From Simkaniaceae bacterium (lineage in GTDB: Bacteria > Chlamydiota > Chlamydiia > Chlamydiales > JACRBE01), in NCBI GenBank assembly GCA_022763045.1, contig JALEGI010000020.1, positions 110,295 to 174,294 of the forward strand: 64,000 nucleotides of DNA, read 5' to 3'. The notes under the pieces were generated by a model. The model searched no databases, was not told where the DNA came from, and worked only from the letters and a program-made list of their open reading frames with translations. A program made the translations under genes and the position numbers. This document shows positions 44,827-54,096 of the stretch, one piece after another; the first letter of the stretch is position 1; the number at the start of each line of letters is the position of its first letter.

Positions 44827-45975
44827 CTACTCGACTCCGAGTACGTAGTAAGATGGGAAGGCGAAGCTGTTATTCGGTCTTTGCGACACGATCAGGTTCA
44901 CCTCTTTGTCAACAAGCTTGCTCAAGTCGACATGAGTGCTGTAGAGATAAGCAACAGGAAGGCCATTTTCGCGAAGAATGTAATCGCCTGGCTTCATTTT
45001 AACCGGCTCTTTGTATGACTCTAAGATGCCTGTGAGCACTTCAGACTTAACTTGCTGCTCGTTGTAGTAGTCGTTCATTGACTTTGCATTGTGGCGCTTT
45101 GCCCAGATTAGGTAGAGGCTCTCTTCAACCGGCTCCCAAATCTTCATGCGATCAGTAGGGCTCTGTGTGACGGCCTCTTTCACCTCTTTTGGTGTGACCA
45201 TCATCGCCGGCTTTTTTGCGACAGCTCTCTCCATTGAGCCAGCTTTTGACTCGAGATAGGCAAGCTTCTTTTGCAGATACGTCTCGTGAACAGCTGTTAG
45301 GCTATTTTTCGCCTCTTCGACAAACTTTGGAAACTCTGTGTAGTCGTCTGAAATCGTGTGGTAGGCTTTTGCAATGCGCTGGTAATCGATCTCTTCAAAG
45401 GGCTTTTGCATCTCTGACTCGACAAGGAGTTTTGCCGACTTGATGAGGTGTTTGACATCGCTCAGTTTTTTGTCCTGAATCGCTTTGTACTCGGGTCCTG
45501 CAACGTAATCGACAAACTCTTTTGCGACGTAAAACTTGGTGCTCGCTGGCGGGACAATCTCAAGCCACTTGTTATTTTCTGGACTGACATCTCCATCAAC
45601 GATGTCGCCGGTGTTGAGATGACCGATAACTGGTGATTCTAGGCTTGGTGCGAGGCGGACATTCACGCGGTTGCCCTCAACCTTGCCATCTAAAACAAAA
45701 CTGCGGAAAATAAAGGCTTTTACTTCCCCAATTGGCTCCACTCCGTAAAAATCGTTGAGCTCATCGACAACGACGACGAGGTCGTTTTTTCCAAGCTCGC
45801 GAACAATGGGGCTTTCGATGTCGGCATTGGCACGCATTCGCACATTGTTGCCGAGAACTTTCCCTGTGAAGGGTTTGAAACTTGAGACTCTGTGACTCGC
45901 TGCACTTGTTTCGGTTGCTGTAACCGTTCCTAGTAGAGCGCTCGAGGCAAAGAGTGTGATTAGACATGCACGCAT
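44827..45975 (-). CDS. Exported protein with two SH3b domains
   Basis: About 382 residues from the ATG at 45975, preceded by AAGG. Signal peptide MRACLITLFASSALLGTVTATE. Two bacterial SH3 domains at about 38-100 (VLGNNVRMRANADIESPIVREL) and 102-165 (VEGNRVNVRLAPSLESPVIGHL), a helical middle, and a C-terminal domain with PGDYILRENGLPVAYLYS. SH3b domains commonly bind peptidoglycan or envelope peptides, so a periplasmic cell-wall-associated role is likely. Upstream lies repeat copy C. Confidence 0.85.
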   Translation of the reverse strand: MRACLITLFASSALLGTVTATETSAASHRVSSFKPFTGKVLGNNVRMRANADIESPIVRELGKNDLVVVVDELNDFYGVEPIGEVKAFIFRSFVLDGKVEGNRVNVRLAPSLESPVIGHLNTGDIVDGDVSPENNKWLEIVPPASTKFYVAKEFVDYVAGPEYKAIQDKKLSDVKHLIKSAKLLVESEMQKPFEEIDYQRIAKAYHTISDDYTEFPKFVEEAKNSLTAVHETYLQKKLAYLESKAGSMERAVAKKPAMMVTPKEVKEAVTQSPTDRMKIWEPVEESLYLIWAKRHNAKSMNDYYNEQQVKSEVLTGILESYKEPVKMKPGDYILRENGLPVAYLYSTHVDLSKLVDKEVNLIVSQRPNNSFAFPSYYVLGVE

Positions 45976-46050
45976 AGGTAGACCTTGAAGTTTAAAACGT
46001 TTTTCCCCCAGCATAGTAGCACTTAGCCAAAAACTCAAGAAAAAAAAGGG

Positions 46051-46235
46051 AGCGGGATTGTCTAGCACCTCATCTTTGCACTAACACAATGAAAGGTGCA
46101 GGCTGTTCGCTGGTGTACTACCTTTCATCGTGATAGCACAAATCTGAGGAACTATCCACATCCCGCTATCAAAAACTTTAGCTTGTAAAGCCGCTTTACA
46201 AGTCACTTTTTGTCTATGTAAAGCGGCTTTACAAG
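46051..46235. repeat. Composite intergenic repeat, copy C, with two palindromes
   Basis: Perfect 8-bp outer arms AGCGGGAT/ATCCCGCT (46051-46167); core CATCTTTGCACTAA and GCACAAATCTGAGG; inner stem ATGAAAGGT/ACCTTTCAT. The palindrome CTTGTAAAGC-c-GCTTTACAAG follows at 46182-46202 and a second, one arm shortened, at 46216-46235. Confidence 0.85.
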
Positions 46236-46372
46236 TGCTTGGATTTTCTAAAAATAGATCAGAGCGAGCCCATCTGCGTCGCGCTCTTCCTCGCCAATAG
46301 CTGGGGCTATTGGACTGCGTCATATCGCTTGCATTTGAGCCACTCTGACAATTTTAATAAAATCACGCACCG

Positions 46373-46542
46373 GTAAATCCGCTTGCGGCTTTACAAGATG
46401 GGCTGAACAGGAAAATATAATAGAGGTTAAGGGCGCATCAGGGTGCCCCAGATTTGCGCTAAATGAGAGAGGGGTTGTACTTGGGCGAATAGCGTACACC
46501 CCTCTCTCATTTAGAGTGAAGATGGGGTGGCCTGATGCGCCC
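46373..46542. repeat. Composite intergenic repeat, copy D, inverted orientation
   Basis: Perfect 12-bp outer arms GGGCGCATCAGG/CCTGATGCGCCC (46431-46542); inner stem ATGAGAGAGGGGTTGTAC against GTACACCCCTCTCTCAT; read on the minus strand it shows CATCTTCACTCTAA and GCGCAAATCTGG as in copies A and B. A damaged palindrome (GTAAATCCGC-tt-GCGGCTTTAC) sits at 46373-46397. With copy C it fills the 488-base gap to the next gene; the bases between (46236-46372) show nothing recognisable. Confidence 0.85.
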
Positions 46543-46556
46543 ACAAAAAAACTATT

Positions 46557-47213
46557 CTAGCTATTTAATACCGCTTTGATGTGCTCGCAATTGTTGTTGC
46601 CACACGTGCATCCAATGGGATTGCCCAAAAAGACTTGGTAGTGCTCTGTTTTGTCAAGCGGATTTGCCACTTCATAGAGCTTGGCGTCAAGCTGCTTGAT
46701 GTCCCACTCGCGAAACTTTAGCTCGTCATCCGATACCTCTTCAATCAGTTCGGGGGGCTCTGTTTCATGCACGGTGCCACCCATTGCACGCGCAATTTGG
46801 CAGTAGACGCAGTTGCAGTGCGGCTCTGCTTTGGGTAGGTTGTCTTGGTCTACGCCAAGAGCGCTTGCCACAGTTGAGACCTTTTCAAGCATTTCAGGTG
46901 GTAGATCGGGCATGTCAGACTGTTCAGGATTGTGCTGCATTGCAGAGCTCATTTCCGCCATTCCCTCGCCACCAATCTGAAAGGGCATTTGTGGAGTGGC
47001 ATTTCCCTTCTGCTCGAGAAATTTTTCGTGACCCTCAAAGACGAGTTGGATCGTTTTGTGATCGAGCTGCGGGATTTCAAGACGCTGTCCTGAGATGAGG
47101 TCGACAATCAGGGTGTGGGCATTATTTGCCGGCTCTACATGTAGAGAGGCGACATTTTCCCAGGCTGTTGAGATGTAAGGGGGGATGCTGAGTACTTTGG
47201 AGTTAATCTTCAT
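46557..47213 (-). CDS. Hypothetical protein with SWIM-like zinc motif
   Basis: 218 residues from the ATG at 47213, which has GAGG just upstream. The C terminus carries GCTCGNNNCEHIKAVL, fitting the SWIM finger pattern CxC(x)nCxH, and a second Cys/His cluster HCNCVYCQIARAM lies at about residue 128. SWIM fingers bind nucleic acid or protein. The first 90 residues look like a beta-rich domain. Divergent from phoH; I recall a hypothetical gene beside phoH in Chlamydia too. Metal binding is inferred only from the motif. Confidence 0.68.
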   Translation of the reverse strand: MKINSKVLSIPPYISTAWENVASLHVEPANNAHTLIVDLISGQRLEIPQLDHKTIQLVFEGHEKFLEQKGNATPQMPFQIGGEGMAEMSSAMQHNPEQSDMPDLPPEMLEKVSTVASALGVDQDNLPKAEPHCNCVYCQIARAMGGTVHETEPPELIEEVSDDELKFREWDIKQLDAKLYEVANPLDKTEHYQVFLGNPIGCTCGNNNCEHIKAVLNS

Positions 47214-47394
47214 GTGAACCTCGATTTGTCTGTTACCTACATTATAAGGGGAGGGGGCAAAGCTTGTCAACAAATTTAGCACTCCAGGGGGTGGACTGCT
47301 GAGGAAATAATTTATTTTCTTGATAAGCAAGGGGATAAATACCTATTAAAAACTTTTTGATTGGATTAATTTCGGGGATGGATATGTTGAAGAT

Positions 47395-48771
47395 ATGGAT
47401 AGTCACAATACATTTGATCAAGTTACTCCCCTTATTAACACCGAAAACCCTGAGTCAAAATCGACGGAGCACGAGACGTTCGTTTTAGATACGAATGTTT
47501 TGCTTCACGATCCTGATGCGATTTCCCGCTTTACTGATGCGACGGTAGCACTTCCACTTTGCGTGCTTGAAGAGCTAGATAAGATGAAGCACTACAGTGA
47601 TGAGCTGGGAAAAAATGCGCGTCAGGCGATTCGCTTCATCGATTCTCTCAAGGATAAAGGTGATTATCATAAAGGGATTAAACTTAAAGATAATCTCACC
47701 TTCCAAATCATGTTAGATGTGCGGCAGGGAGAAAAGAGAAATTTCCCACTCGATCGGACGAAGAACAAAGTTCTTCTTTCGGTGCATCAATTGGAGGAGA
47801 AGGGGCATAAGGTCACTTTAATTTCCAAAGATGTGCTTATGCGTGTGAAAGCGCAGGCGATGGGTATTCATTCAACAGATTATGCGCGTACGAGCGAGCC
47901 ATTTCGCAAGCTCTACCGGGGTCTGAGAAAGATCCATGTGCCAAAATCAAAGGTGGATCAATTTTTTTCTGAGGGAATTTTAGCTATGCCCGAGGAGAAG
48001 TTTCATCCCAATGAGTATTGTATTTTGATCTCTGAGGAGAACTCTTCTGCGGTGTGTAAGTATAATGCTAAAATGCGCCGGTTGGAGCCTCTCTTGAATC
48101 TATCAAGAGATATTTGGGGAATCAATCCTTTGAATGTCGAGCAGCGATGTGCGATGGATTTGCTTCTTCGAGACGATATTAAACTTGTGACCTTAATTGG
48201 TCAGGCGGGTTCAGGTAAAACGTTAATGACGGTTGCCTGCGCATTGAAGAAGGTCTTCGACGAGAGCGTTTACAAGCGCATTATGGTCTCTCGTCCCATC
48301 ATGCCTCTTGGAAAAGATATCGGCTACCTGCCGGGAACCAAAGAGGAGAAGCTCATTCATTGGATGCAGCCCATTTATGACAACTTGCGCCTCATCTGTG
48401 AATCGACCTCAGGAGGAGGCGAGGAGATGGGCCGTGAGACGCAAAAGTGGATCTTGGACAGCAATAAAATTGAGATGGAGGCGGTCACCTACATTCGTGG
48501 GCGCTCGCTGGCAAACATGTTTATCATTATCGATGAGGCGCAAAACCTAACGCCACACGAGGTGAAGACAATTATTTCAAGGGTTGGCCACAACACGAAA
48601 ATCATCTTAACAGGCGATCCGTCACAAATTGACAATCCCTACCTTGATGAGGACTCGAATGCGCTCACCTATATTGTAAATCGGTTTAAAAATTATCCAA
48701 TTTTTGGACAGATGCAGTTGAGCAAAACCGAGCGATCGGAGCTATCTGCACTAGCTGCTGAAATCCTCTAA
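47395..48771 (+). CDS. phoH: PhoH-family ATPase with PIN domain
   Basis: 458 residues. N-terminal PIN nuclease domain (TFVLDTNVLLHDPDAISRF, acidic residues present; about 24-160) and C-terminal PhoH ATPase with Walker A TLIGQAGSGKTLMT (about 268) and Walker B MFIIIDEAQNLTPHEVK. PIN-PhoH (PhoH2-type) proteins are linked to RNA unwinding and cleavage. Followed at once by a strong terminator, so probably monocistronic. Chlamydia has this gene as well. Confidence 0.93.
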   Translation: MDSHNTFDQVTPLINTENPESKSTEHETFVLDTNVLLHDPDAISRFTDATVALPLCVLEELDKMKHYSDELGKNARQAIRFIDSLKDKGDYHKGIKLKDNLTFQIMLDVRQGEKRNFPLDRTKNKVLLSVHQLEEKGHKVTLISKDVLMRVKAQAMGIHSTDYARTSEPFRKLYRGLRKIHVPKSKVDQFFSEGILAMPEEKFHPNEYCILISEENSSAVCKYNAKMRRLEPLLNLSRDIWGINPLNVEQRCAMDLLLRDDIKLVTLIGQAGSGKTLMTVACALKKVFDESVYKRIMVSRPIMPLGKDIGYLPGTKEEKLIHWMQPIYDNLRLICESTSGGGEEMGRETQKWILDSNKIEMEAVTYIRGRSLANMFIIIDEAQNLTPHEVKTIISRVGHNTKIILTGDPSQIDNPYLDEDSNALTYIVNRFKNYPIFGQMQLSKTERSELSALAAEIL

Positions 48772-48776
48772 CTTAT

Positions 48777-48814
48777 GATCTGTTGCTCTTGTAGCAACAG
48801 ATCATTAAAAAAAA
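48777..48814 (+). terminator. Intrinsic terminator of phoH
   Basis: Perfect 11-bp stem GATCTGTTGCT/AGCAACAGATC with loop CTTGT, just after the phoH stop. The tail is ATT followed by an A-run rather than a T-run, so it fits the minus-strand direction poorly too; the hairpin is strong but termination efficiency is uncertain. Confidence 0.6.
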
Positions 48815-48959
48815 CGCCCCTTAAGAGCCTTAGGGTCAGTTGTATGGACGATCCGAAGTTCAACTTCAGTTTAGCCGGGCCCATCTTTTCAAAAAAAAAC
48901 TAGCAATATTATGCAGAGATTATGTAAAGTTTACGTAAATGTCAGATTGAGAGGTGGCA

Positions 48960-50042
48960 ATGGCGTATGTAGTGTATTTTGATTTGGGTTCATGGCAGGC
49001 TTGGGACTTTGTCGACTGGAGCTCAAATCCTCCAACCCTGTATCAAAAGGGTATCAACAATTATGCTGTGACAACAGCTGATCAATTGAAGGCTGCTGGC
49101 TTGCAGTCAATTTTTCTTTCATTTGGCCAAATGGCAAATATTACAAAGATTTTGAGCGGAGATTTTGCCGAGTGTAGCAAAAGCGATGCCTTCTATATGG
49201 TCTACAAAAATACTGATGGGATATTGATCGAGGGGATGAATCTAATTCAATATTTTATTCAGCAACTTAAGGGTGAGGGAATCGAGGTTGTGCTCTCTTT
49301 TGGCGGTGCAACGGCCACACGGGAAGACTTCCAACTCGATTTCTCAGGGAGCTCTCCAAGTGAGCTCGCTGCCGATTTCCTCACCCTGGTCAGGGACTAC
49401 GATCTAGATGGGATCGATTTCGACCTCGAGGATAGTGCAGCCAATATGGTTGACGATAATGGTGCGGGAAACTTAGCGGAATTTTTTAAGTTGATCAAGA
49501 AGGGGATTGAGACAACTTTGACGGTGCAGGGCGCGCTCAATTTGTGGGGGATTGAGGGAAGCTGCTTTGGGCAGATGTTCTCTCAGGGCGTGCCCTTCAA
49601 TGAGATGTTTAGCTCTGTCAATTTGATGCTCTACAATGGGCAGTACTATATCGATGCAGCTCCAGTCTATAGCTGGAGTCTCGATACGTGGATTGAGCAA
49701 ATTGCCACGCAGGCCGAGTTGAGTCGAGAAGAGGCTGCAGCTTTGATCCACATCGGCTTCAATAGCACTCTTGATTACGCAGACCCAACGGTATCTGCTG
49801 GGGAGCAGTACGATATTCCCGCTGGAGATAATGCGGGGCAGGCGGCTGTTTATGTGCTTAATAGCGCATCTAAGGCAGCGGGTCAAATCTTTGCCACGCC
49901 CTTTTTCTGGGCGGGCAAGGCTGACTACTCGGTCGATCCCGGAGGGGACTTCAATTCACAATTTTTGAATAAAGACCCCTTCGAAGAGCAGTTCACCGAA
50001 GCAATGCGTTGCTCTAGAATTGGATCCCGTATTCAAATTTAA
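48960..50042 (+). CDS. GH18-family glycosidase (chitinase-like)
   Basis: 360 residues from the ATG at 48960, with AGAGG 5 nt upstream. TIM-barrel glycosidase: VVLSFGGAT (SxGG motif) and LDGIDFDLED, the catalytic DxxDxDxE with the acid Glu in place, then VNLMLYNGQYY. Acts on chitin or related GlcNAc polymers. No signal peptide is seen, so export, if any, would need another route such as type III secretion. Convergent overlap of 29 nt with the outer membrane protein gene. A host (amoeba cyst wall or arthropod) substrate is possible. Confidence 0.85.
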   Translation: MAYVVYFDLGSWQAWDFVDWSSNPPTLYQKGINNYAVTTADQLKAAGLQSIFLSFGQMANITKILSGDFAECSKSDAFYMVYKNTDGILIEGMNLIQYFIQQLKGEGIEVVLSFGGATATREDFQLDFSGSSPSELAADFLTLVRDYDLDGIDFDLEDSAANMVDDNGAGNLAEFFKLIKKGIETTLTVQGALNLWGIEGSCFGQMFSQGVPFNEMFSSVNLMLYNGQYYIDAAPVYSWSLDTWIEQIATQAELSREEAAALIHIGFNSTLDYADPTVSAGEQYDIPAGDNAGQAAVYVLNSASKAAGQIFATPFFWAGKADYSVDPGGDFNSQFLNKDPFEEQFTEAMRCSRIGSRIQI

Positions 50043-50577
50043 CTAGAGTTGCCGCGCCTCCAATCGTCAAGGCCGCTTTTTCTAGAGAGTTAGAGCGAGT
50101 CGCTCCATAGATCATCGTTCCAAGCGCTACAGGATTGATGTTCGCTTGCCAAAAACTTTTTTTAAGGCTGCCTGGTAGCTGGTACTCTTTACCAAATTTT
50201 AGGTTAAGTTCAGCTCCAGGAACGATTGCTCTAGGTAAAAAGGTAACAGAGCCTCCGATTCCAACCCCACGGTAGAAAGAGGTTGGGGCATCAGATGAGT
50301 AAAATAGCCAAGCATACTCACCACCAAGAATTGGTATGAATTTGGGGGCAAGGGGAGCCGTAAGTGTTCCCGAGATATCAGTTCCTCGATGACCTATGCG
50401 CTCACGCATTCCAATACCAATTGTGGGACTTGGATAGATGTAGCTTCCACCCTTGAAATAGGTGAATCCATCGCTCACCTCTGGAACTTCGAATTGCACT
50501 TCCTGTTTTGGAGGAGTCATCTCTTCTGCTTGTAATAAAATTGTTGCTGTAATTGATGCTAAAATAAACTTTTTCAT
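50014..50577 (-). CDS. Outer membrane beta-barrel protein, small
   Basis: 187 residues. Signal peptide MKKFILASITATILLQAEE, and a C-terminal Phe after alternating residues (VKFEYGIQF), the mark of an outer membrane barrel. Gly-rich beta strands throughout (YIYPSPTIGIGMRERIG, YRGVGIGGSVTFLPRA). Probably 8 strands by length. Not assigned to a named family. Lineage-specific surface protein is likely. Confidence 0.75.
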   Translation of the reverse strand: MKKFILASITATILLQAEEMTPPKQEVQFEVPEVSDGFTYFKGGSYIYPSPTIGIGMRERIGHRGTDISGTLTAPLAPKFIPILGGEYAWLFYSSDAPTSFYRGVGIGGSVTFLPRAIVPGAELNLKFGKEYQLPGSLKKSFWQANINPVALGTMIYGATRSNSLEKAALTIGGAATLVKFEYGIQF

Positions 50578-50617
50578 AATTCACCTTCTAAGTTAGGCGA
50601 ATAGTTTAGTTTATTTG

Positions 50618-52183
50618 CTAATTTTCTCCAACTATTGCAATATTCCAAGGATCCGCAACTAATCGAGTTCCATCGTTTGTTAGAGGCTGGACTTGGACAA
50701 TTGAGGTGGCAAAGTCGTAATTGTAGATGACAAATTGCCGCGAGGGGAAGGTGAGTCCTGTAAAGACTTGTGTCCCATTTTTGGAGTCGTTATTGAAGGT
50801 GGGCAGACTTTGGATGAAATCCATAAAGTCGCCTAGCTGCCAATTCCCAAAGAAATTTAGGGGGCTTTGGTAATTGACGCTGACCATCCAAAAGATGCGG
50901 TTGACTGCTGCTTGAGTGAGGCTAGGTTGTAGCGGAGTCCAAGCGGTTGTAATTTCGGTGCGTAGGAAGGGGGAGTTAGTTTCGCTGAAGACAGGGTTTG
51001 TCGAGGTGAGCCTCTCATTATTTGTGACGCTTTCGACAACAGCGATTTTGCGATTTGGGATATTGTTTGTGGTGTCGTTTGCAAAAAGAACGGGGTCTGC
51101 AAAGCTTGTGAAGTTGGTGCCTGTTCCAGTAATCGTTGTATCATCTTTGGTGAATGTAATCGTTCCTTGCCCTTTTAGATAGTATTGATCTCGAAGGAGT
51201 CGATTGAATCTGTTTGCAGCCTCTTGTCCGTTGTGAGTACCAGTTGAGCTGTTGTAATCGGTGGCAAATATTGCTGGGAAATCTGTTTGATAGCACTGCA
51301 TGTACATGGCGTCTACCAAGGGGGCAGTCGATGATACGCGTGTCCATGTAGGAGCGGGGTTGGCTGGGAAATTTGTATTGCCTGCTGTATAAACTGTCGG
51401 AACGGGAAAGGAAACGACATTGGAGTAGGTCTGTTTGGATTCATCAACACCTAATGTAAATCCTAGGTTGTAGGTGAGGCTATTGACACCTCGGTAGTTA
51501 TCCGCATAGTTGATTACAAGCTGCTTAATCGACTTATTTGCTCCAGAGGCCTGTGGGTCAAAAGCGACCTCGCTAATGATATTTGTTCCCTGTGCATTTG
51601 TTCCTACTGCTGAGATAATTGCTTTTGCCCAATCAAGTTGGTCTTGAATATCGTTGAAGTAGTTTGCCAGTTGCGAATTTGGTGCATCAACTGTTGGGAC
51701 ACTACCTGCAGGGGCAGTTGTGCTAAAGGGCCCTGTTTCAAAAAAGACGGAAATTTTGAAATCACTCACCCCAATATTGATCATTTGGGTGTAGAGTGAC
51801 TGAATTTTTTTGATAAATGAGTTGTCGCTCGTATTGTTATACTCAAAGAAGTTATTTGCTGAGGGATCTTTAATGAAAATGATGACTTTCGTGAATTTAT
51901 TGAGTACACAGAGAGTGGTTAAGGAGTCAAAGTGGTCAGAATAGCTTGTTTCACCAATTCCGCCGATATTTGTGAGATAGTCCCAAAGCATAAAGCCCTG
52001 GCCACGGAAACGCTCAATGGCTGTCAATGGGGGAGTGGGCGTTGATCCTTTTTGAGCTGCACGGGGCACTGTTGCGCGGGCTTCTTGGATGTAGGTGTTA
52101 TAAAAGTTTTGTAGGTCTGCCGGAGTTGGCTGCCTGCCAAAGCATGAGAGGATAAGACAACTAAAAATTATAACCGAGCGCAA
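50618..52183 (-). CDS. Secreted or lipid-anchored protein, 521 residues
   Basis: N terminus MRSVIIFSCLILSCFGRQPT is a signal peptide, with a possible lipobox ending at Cys14. Not assigned. Residues about 60-300 look like alternating helices and strands (KVIIFIKDP, DFKISVFFETGPF, SLTYNLGFTLGVDE), perhaps a TIM-barrel glycosidase-like fold without an obvious DxxDxDxE motif. Around residue 345 a Thr/Gly segment GQGTITFTKDDTTITGTGTN resembles beta-units of phage tail proteins. It overlaps the start of the upstream barrel gene's end by 23 nt, so it is translated with it. Confidence 0.62.
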   Translation of the reverse strand: MRSVIIFSCLILSCFGRQPTPADLQNFYNTYIQEARATVPRAAQKGSTPTPPLTAIERFRGQGFMLWDYLTNIGGIGETSYSDHFDSLTTLCVLNKFTKVIIFIKDPSANNFFEYNNTSDNSFIKKIQSLYTQMINIGVSDFKISVFFETGPFSTTAPAGSVPTVDAPNSQLANYFNDIQDQLDWAKAIISAVGTNAQGTNIISEVAFDPQASGANKSIKQLVINYADNYRGVNSLTYNLGFTLGVDESKQTYSNVVSFPVPTVYTAGNTNFPANPAPTWTRVSSTAPLVDAMYMQCYQTDFPAIFATDYNSSTGTHNGQEAANRFNRLLRDQYYLKGQGTITFTKDDTTITGTGTNFTSFADPVLFANDTTNNIPNRKIAVVESVTNNERLTSTNPVFSETNSPFLRTEITTAWTPLQPSLTQAAVNRIFWMVSVNYQSPLNFFGNWQLGDFMDFIQSLPTFNNDSKNGTQVFTGLTFPSRQFVIYNYDFATSIVQVQPLTNDGTRLVADPWNIAIVGEN

Positions 52184-52904
52184 CTTTCATTCCCCACGTA
52201 CTGTAGCTTTGAGATTCGATTCCGAGTGGAAGACCTGTTGAGGTCACCGCACTTGAGCTTCCAATTTTCCCAGAGTAGGCGTAGGGAACAAAGCGAAGGT
52301 TAACTGCTTGATTGCAGCGGTAATTAATTGGCAGCTCTAGACGCCAGTTGTTTTTACGACTGAGTGCCCAGCGCGAGCCCTTGAGAGAGCTGATTGCCAG
52401 GTACGTTTCGATGCCAATTTGGTAGCAAAAATCAATCCCAATTGAGAAGGCGAAAAAGGGCTGCATGAAGAGGTAAAAGCCGACTGGGACGTAGGGCATG
52501 AAGTAGGTGTAGGTAAGCGTCTGCTCCCCTGTGATGTGCTCTCTGCGGGAGATCGTTTGCAACATATAGCCTGCATAGGGGGCGAGATAGTATTGCTGCT
52601 TATGCCCCCAATTAAATACGCCGCCCACGCGTCCAACAATAAAAAAGTCGGTCTCTTCAATGTGGGAGCCATTTTTTGGCCCTGTTAGATTTCCATCGAT
52701 GATGTCAAATGAGGCGCGCGCATAAAGGCCCCATGGGACAAGAAGCGTGTAGGCAAGTTCTGCTCCCCACAAGTTTCCGTCGTAGTTTCCCTGCCCATTT
52801 GTTTTGAGATGCGTGCGTTCAAAGACTGGGCCAACAGATAGATTATTAGGCCTGTCGGCAAAAACTACTGTGACAAGAAGCAAAAAAAGAAGGCGAAATT
52901 TCAT
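52161..52904 (-). CDS. Outer membrane beta-barrel protein
   Basis: 247 residues from the ATG at 52904. Signal peptide MKFRLLFLLLVTVVFADRP; C-terminal strand WGMKVALGYNF ends in Phe. Many aromatic and glycine-rich strands (YYLAPYAGYMLQTI, YFMPYVPVGFYLFMQP). No family recognised beyond the general barrel type common in environmental chlamydiae. It comes 10 nt after the flavin oxidase gene on the same strand, and its 3' end overlaps the 521-residue gene. Confidence 0.75.
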   Translation of the reverse strand: MKFRLLFLLLVTVVFADRPNNLSVGPVFERTHLKTNGQGNYDGNLWGAELAYTLLVPWGLYARASFDIIDGNLTGPKNGSHIEETDFFIVGRVGGVFNWGHKQQYYLAPYAGYMLQTISRREHITGEQTLTYTYFMPYVPVGFYLFMQPFFAFSIGIDFCYQIGIETYLAISSLKGSRWALSRKNNWRLELPINYRCNQAVNLRFVPYAYSGKIGSSSAVTSTGLPLGIESQSYSTWGMKVALGYNF

Positions 52905-52914
52905 AGTAAAAAAT

Positions 52915-54096
52915 TTACCAGACAATTTGTTTCTGCGCAATACTAAGGCCAGAGCAGATCGCAGCTTCCATCGTTCCCATAATGTCAAAATTCGTGCAGG
53001 TGTGTTCACCTGCAAAAAAGAGGGAGTTGTCAATTGGGGAAAAGAGCTTTTTACAGTCGCCTTCGAGCTCTGTGAACATCTTCTCCTGACCAGGTTTTAC
53101 AAATGAGTAAGAACCGCGAATATAGGGGTCATCTGCAAAATTGTAGGTGAGAGGCTTTTCACCGCCGATATCATAGTGATCGGAGAGTAAAATGAGGTCA
53201 TCTGGAAATTTAGGAGCTTTGCCGCAGTAGAAAATATTAAGTAGGCTCCCCTCGGTGCTCCTAAATGTGACAAAGCGCTCATTTGCAATTGCAAAAGACT
53301 CAAAGCCGCCGCTGTTGAGCGGAACGATCACTTTGAAGTTGTCGCCCAGTTCAATCGATTGAATTTCATTGAGCCGCCCCTCTTCAATTGTCCCACAAAA
53401 GTCAATGTCGTGATAGACAGTTGGAGGCATGGCAAAAATGACTTTGTCAAATAGAGTTTTCTCATTTGGGAAGGTGAGTGCATACTGCGTGCCCTGCTTT
53501 TCAATGCGCTTTAGGGGAGAGTTGAGGCGAACGTTGACTCTCTCGGCCATTTTGTGTGCAAGTCTCTGGTTGCCTCCTACAATCGACTGGTGAGTGAAAC
53601 TAAGCTCGGGGTGAACAGAGCTAATTCCTCCTGAGAGGCTGTGAGTTAGCGTATCGTTATACATCTCTCCAGATAGTTTATCGGGCGATGCGCCTTCCCA
53701 ACCATGAATCAGGCGACAGACGGCTTCATACTCTCCTGTATGTGGATCGAGTAGTTGCGCTAAACGATCGGCAACGCTCGCGCCTTTTGCCTCTTTTACA
53801 GCGAGCTTAGGAATTGTATGCCAGCCATCATGGTGGTGATACTTGATATGAATCGTTGCAGGGCGCTCTTCAACTTCGAGATTGAGTTCTTTAACAAGGC
53901 GAAAGATATTTGGAGAGCTGCCCCCGTCGCTAATGTTTTGCCCGCCAAGTTCTGCAGTGTGGCCCGCATAGGGGACAGACTGCACCCGACCTCCGACACA
54001 ATCTCGCGCCTCGTAAACAGTGATATCACGCTCTTTGAGCATATAGGCCGCTGACAGGCCGGCAAAGCCGCCACCAATCACTGCAATTTTTGTCAT
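52915..54096 (-). CDS. FAD-dependent amine oxidase-family protein
   Basis: 393 residues. N-terminal dinucleotide motif IAVIGGGFAGLSAAYML and GGRVQS; C-terminal FAD block SLFFAGEHTCTNFDIMGTME followed by AAICSGLSIA. This is the monoamine oxidase/protoporphyrinogen oxidase/phytoene desaturase fold. The substrate cannot be read from the sequence; it may act on amines or on a lipid. No signal peptide. Overlaps the upstream gene by 4 nt, in an operon with the EEP protein and the barrel proteins. Confidence 0.85.
   Translation of the reverse strand: MTKIAVIGGGFAGLSAAYMLKERDITVYEARDCVGGRVQSVPYAGHTAELGGQNISDGGSSPNIFRLVKELNLEVEERPATIHIKYHHHDGWHTIPKLAVKEAKGASVADRLAQLLDPHTGEYEAVCRLIHGWEGASPDKLSGEMYNDTLTHSLSGGISSVHPELSFTHQSIVGGNQRLAHKMAERVNVRLNSPLKRIEKQGTQYALTFPNEKTLFDKVIFAMPPTVYHDIDFCGTIEEGRLNEIQSIELGDNFKVIVPLNSGGFESFAIANERFVTFRSTEGSLLNIFYCGKAPKFPDDLILLSDHYDIGGEKPLTYNFADDPYIRGSYSFVKPGQEKMFTELEGDCKKLFSPIDNSLFFAGEHTCTNFDIMGTMEAAICSGLSIAQKQIVW

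Noticed and set aside
46051..46542. Neighbouring copies C and D considered as an insertion sequence or CRISPR array
   Set aside because: No transposase frame, no regular spacers; the units are hairpins with differing arms in opposite orientation.
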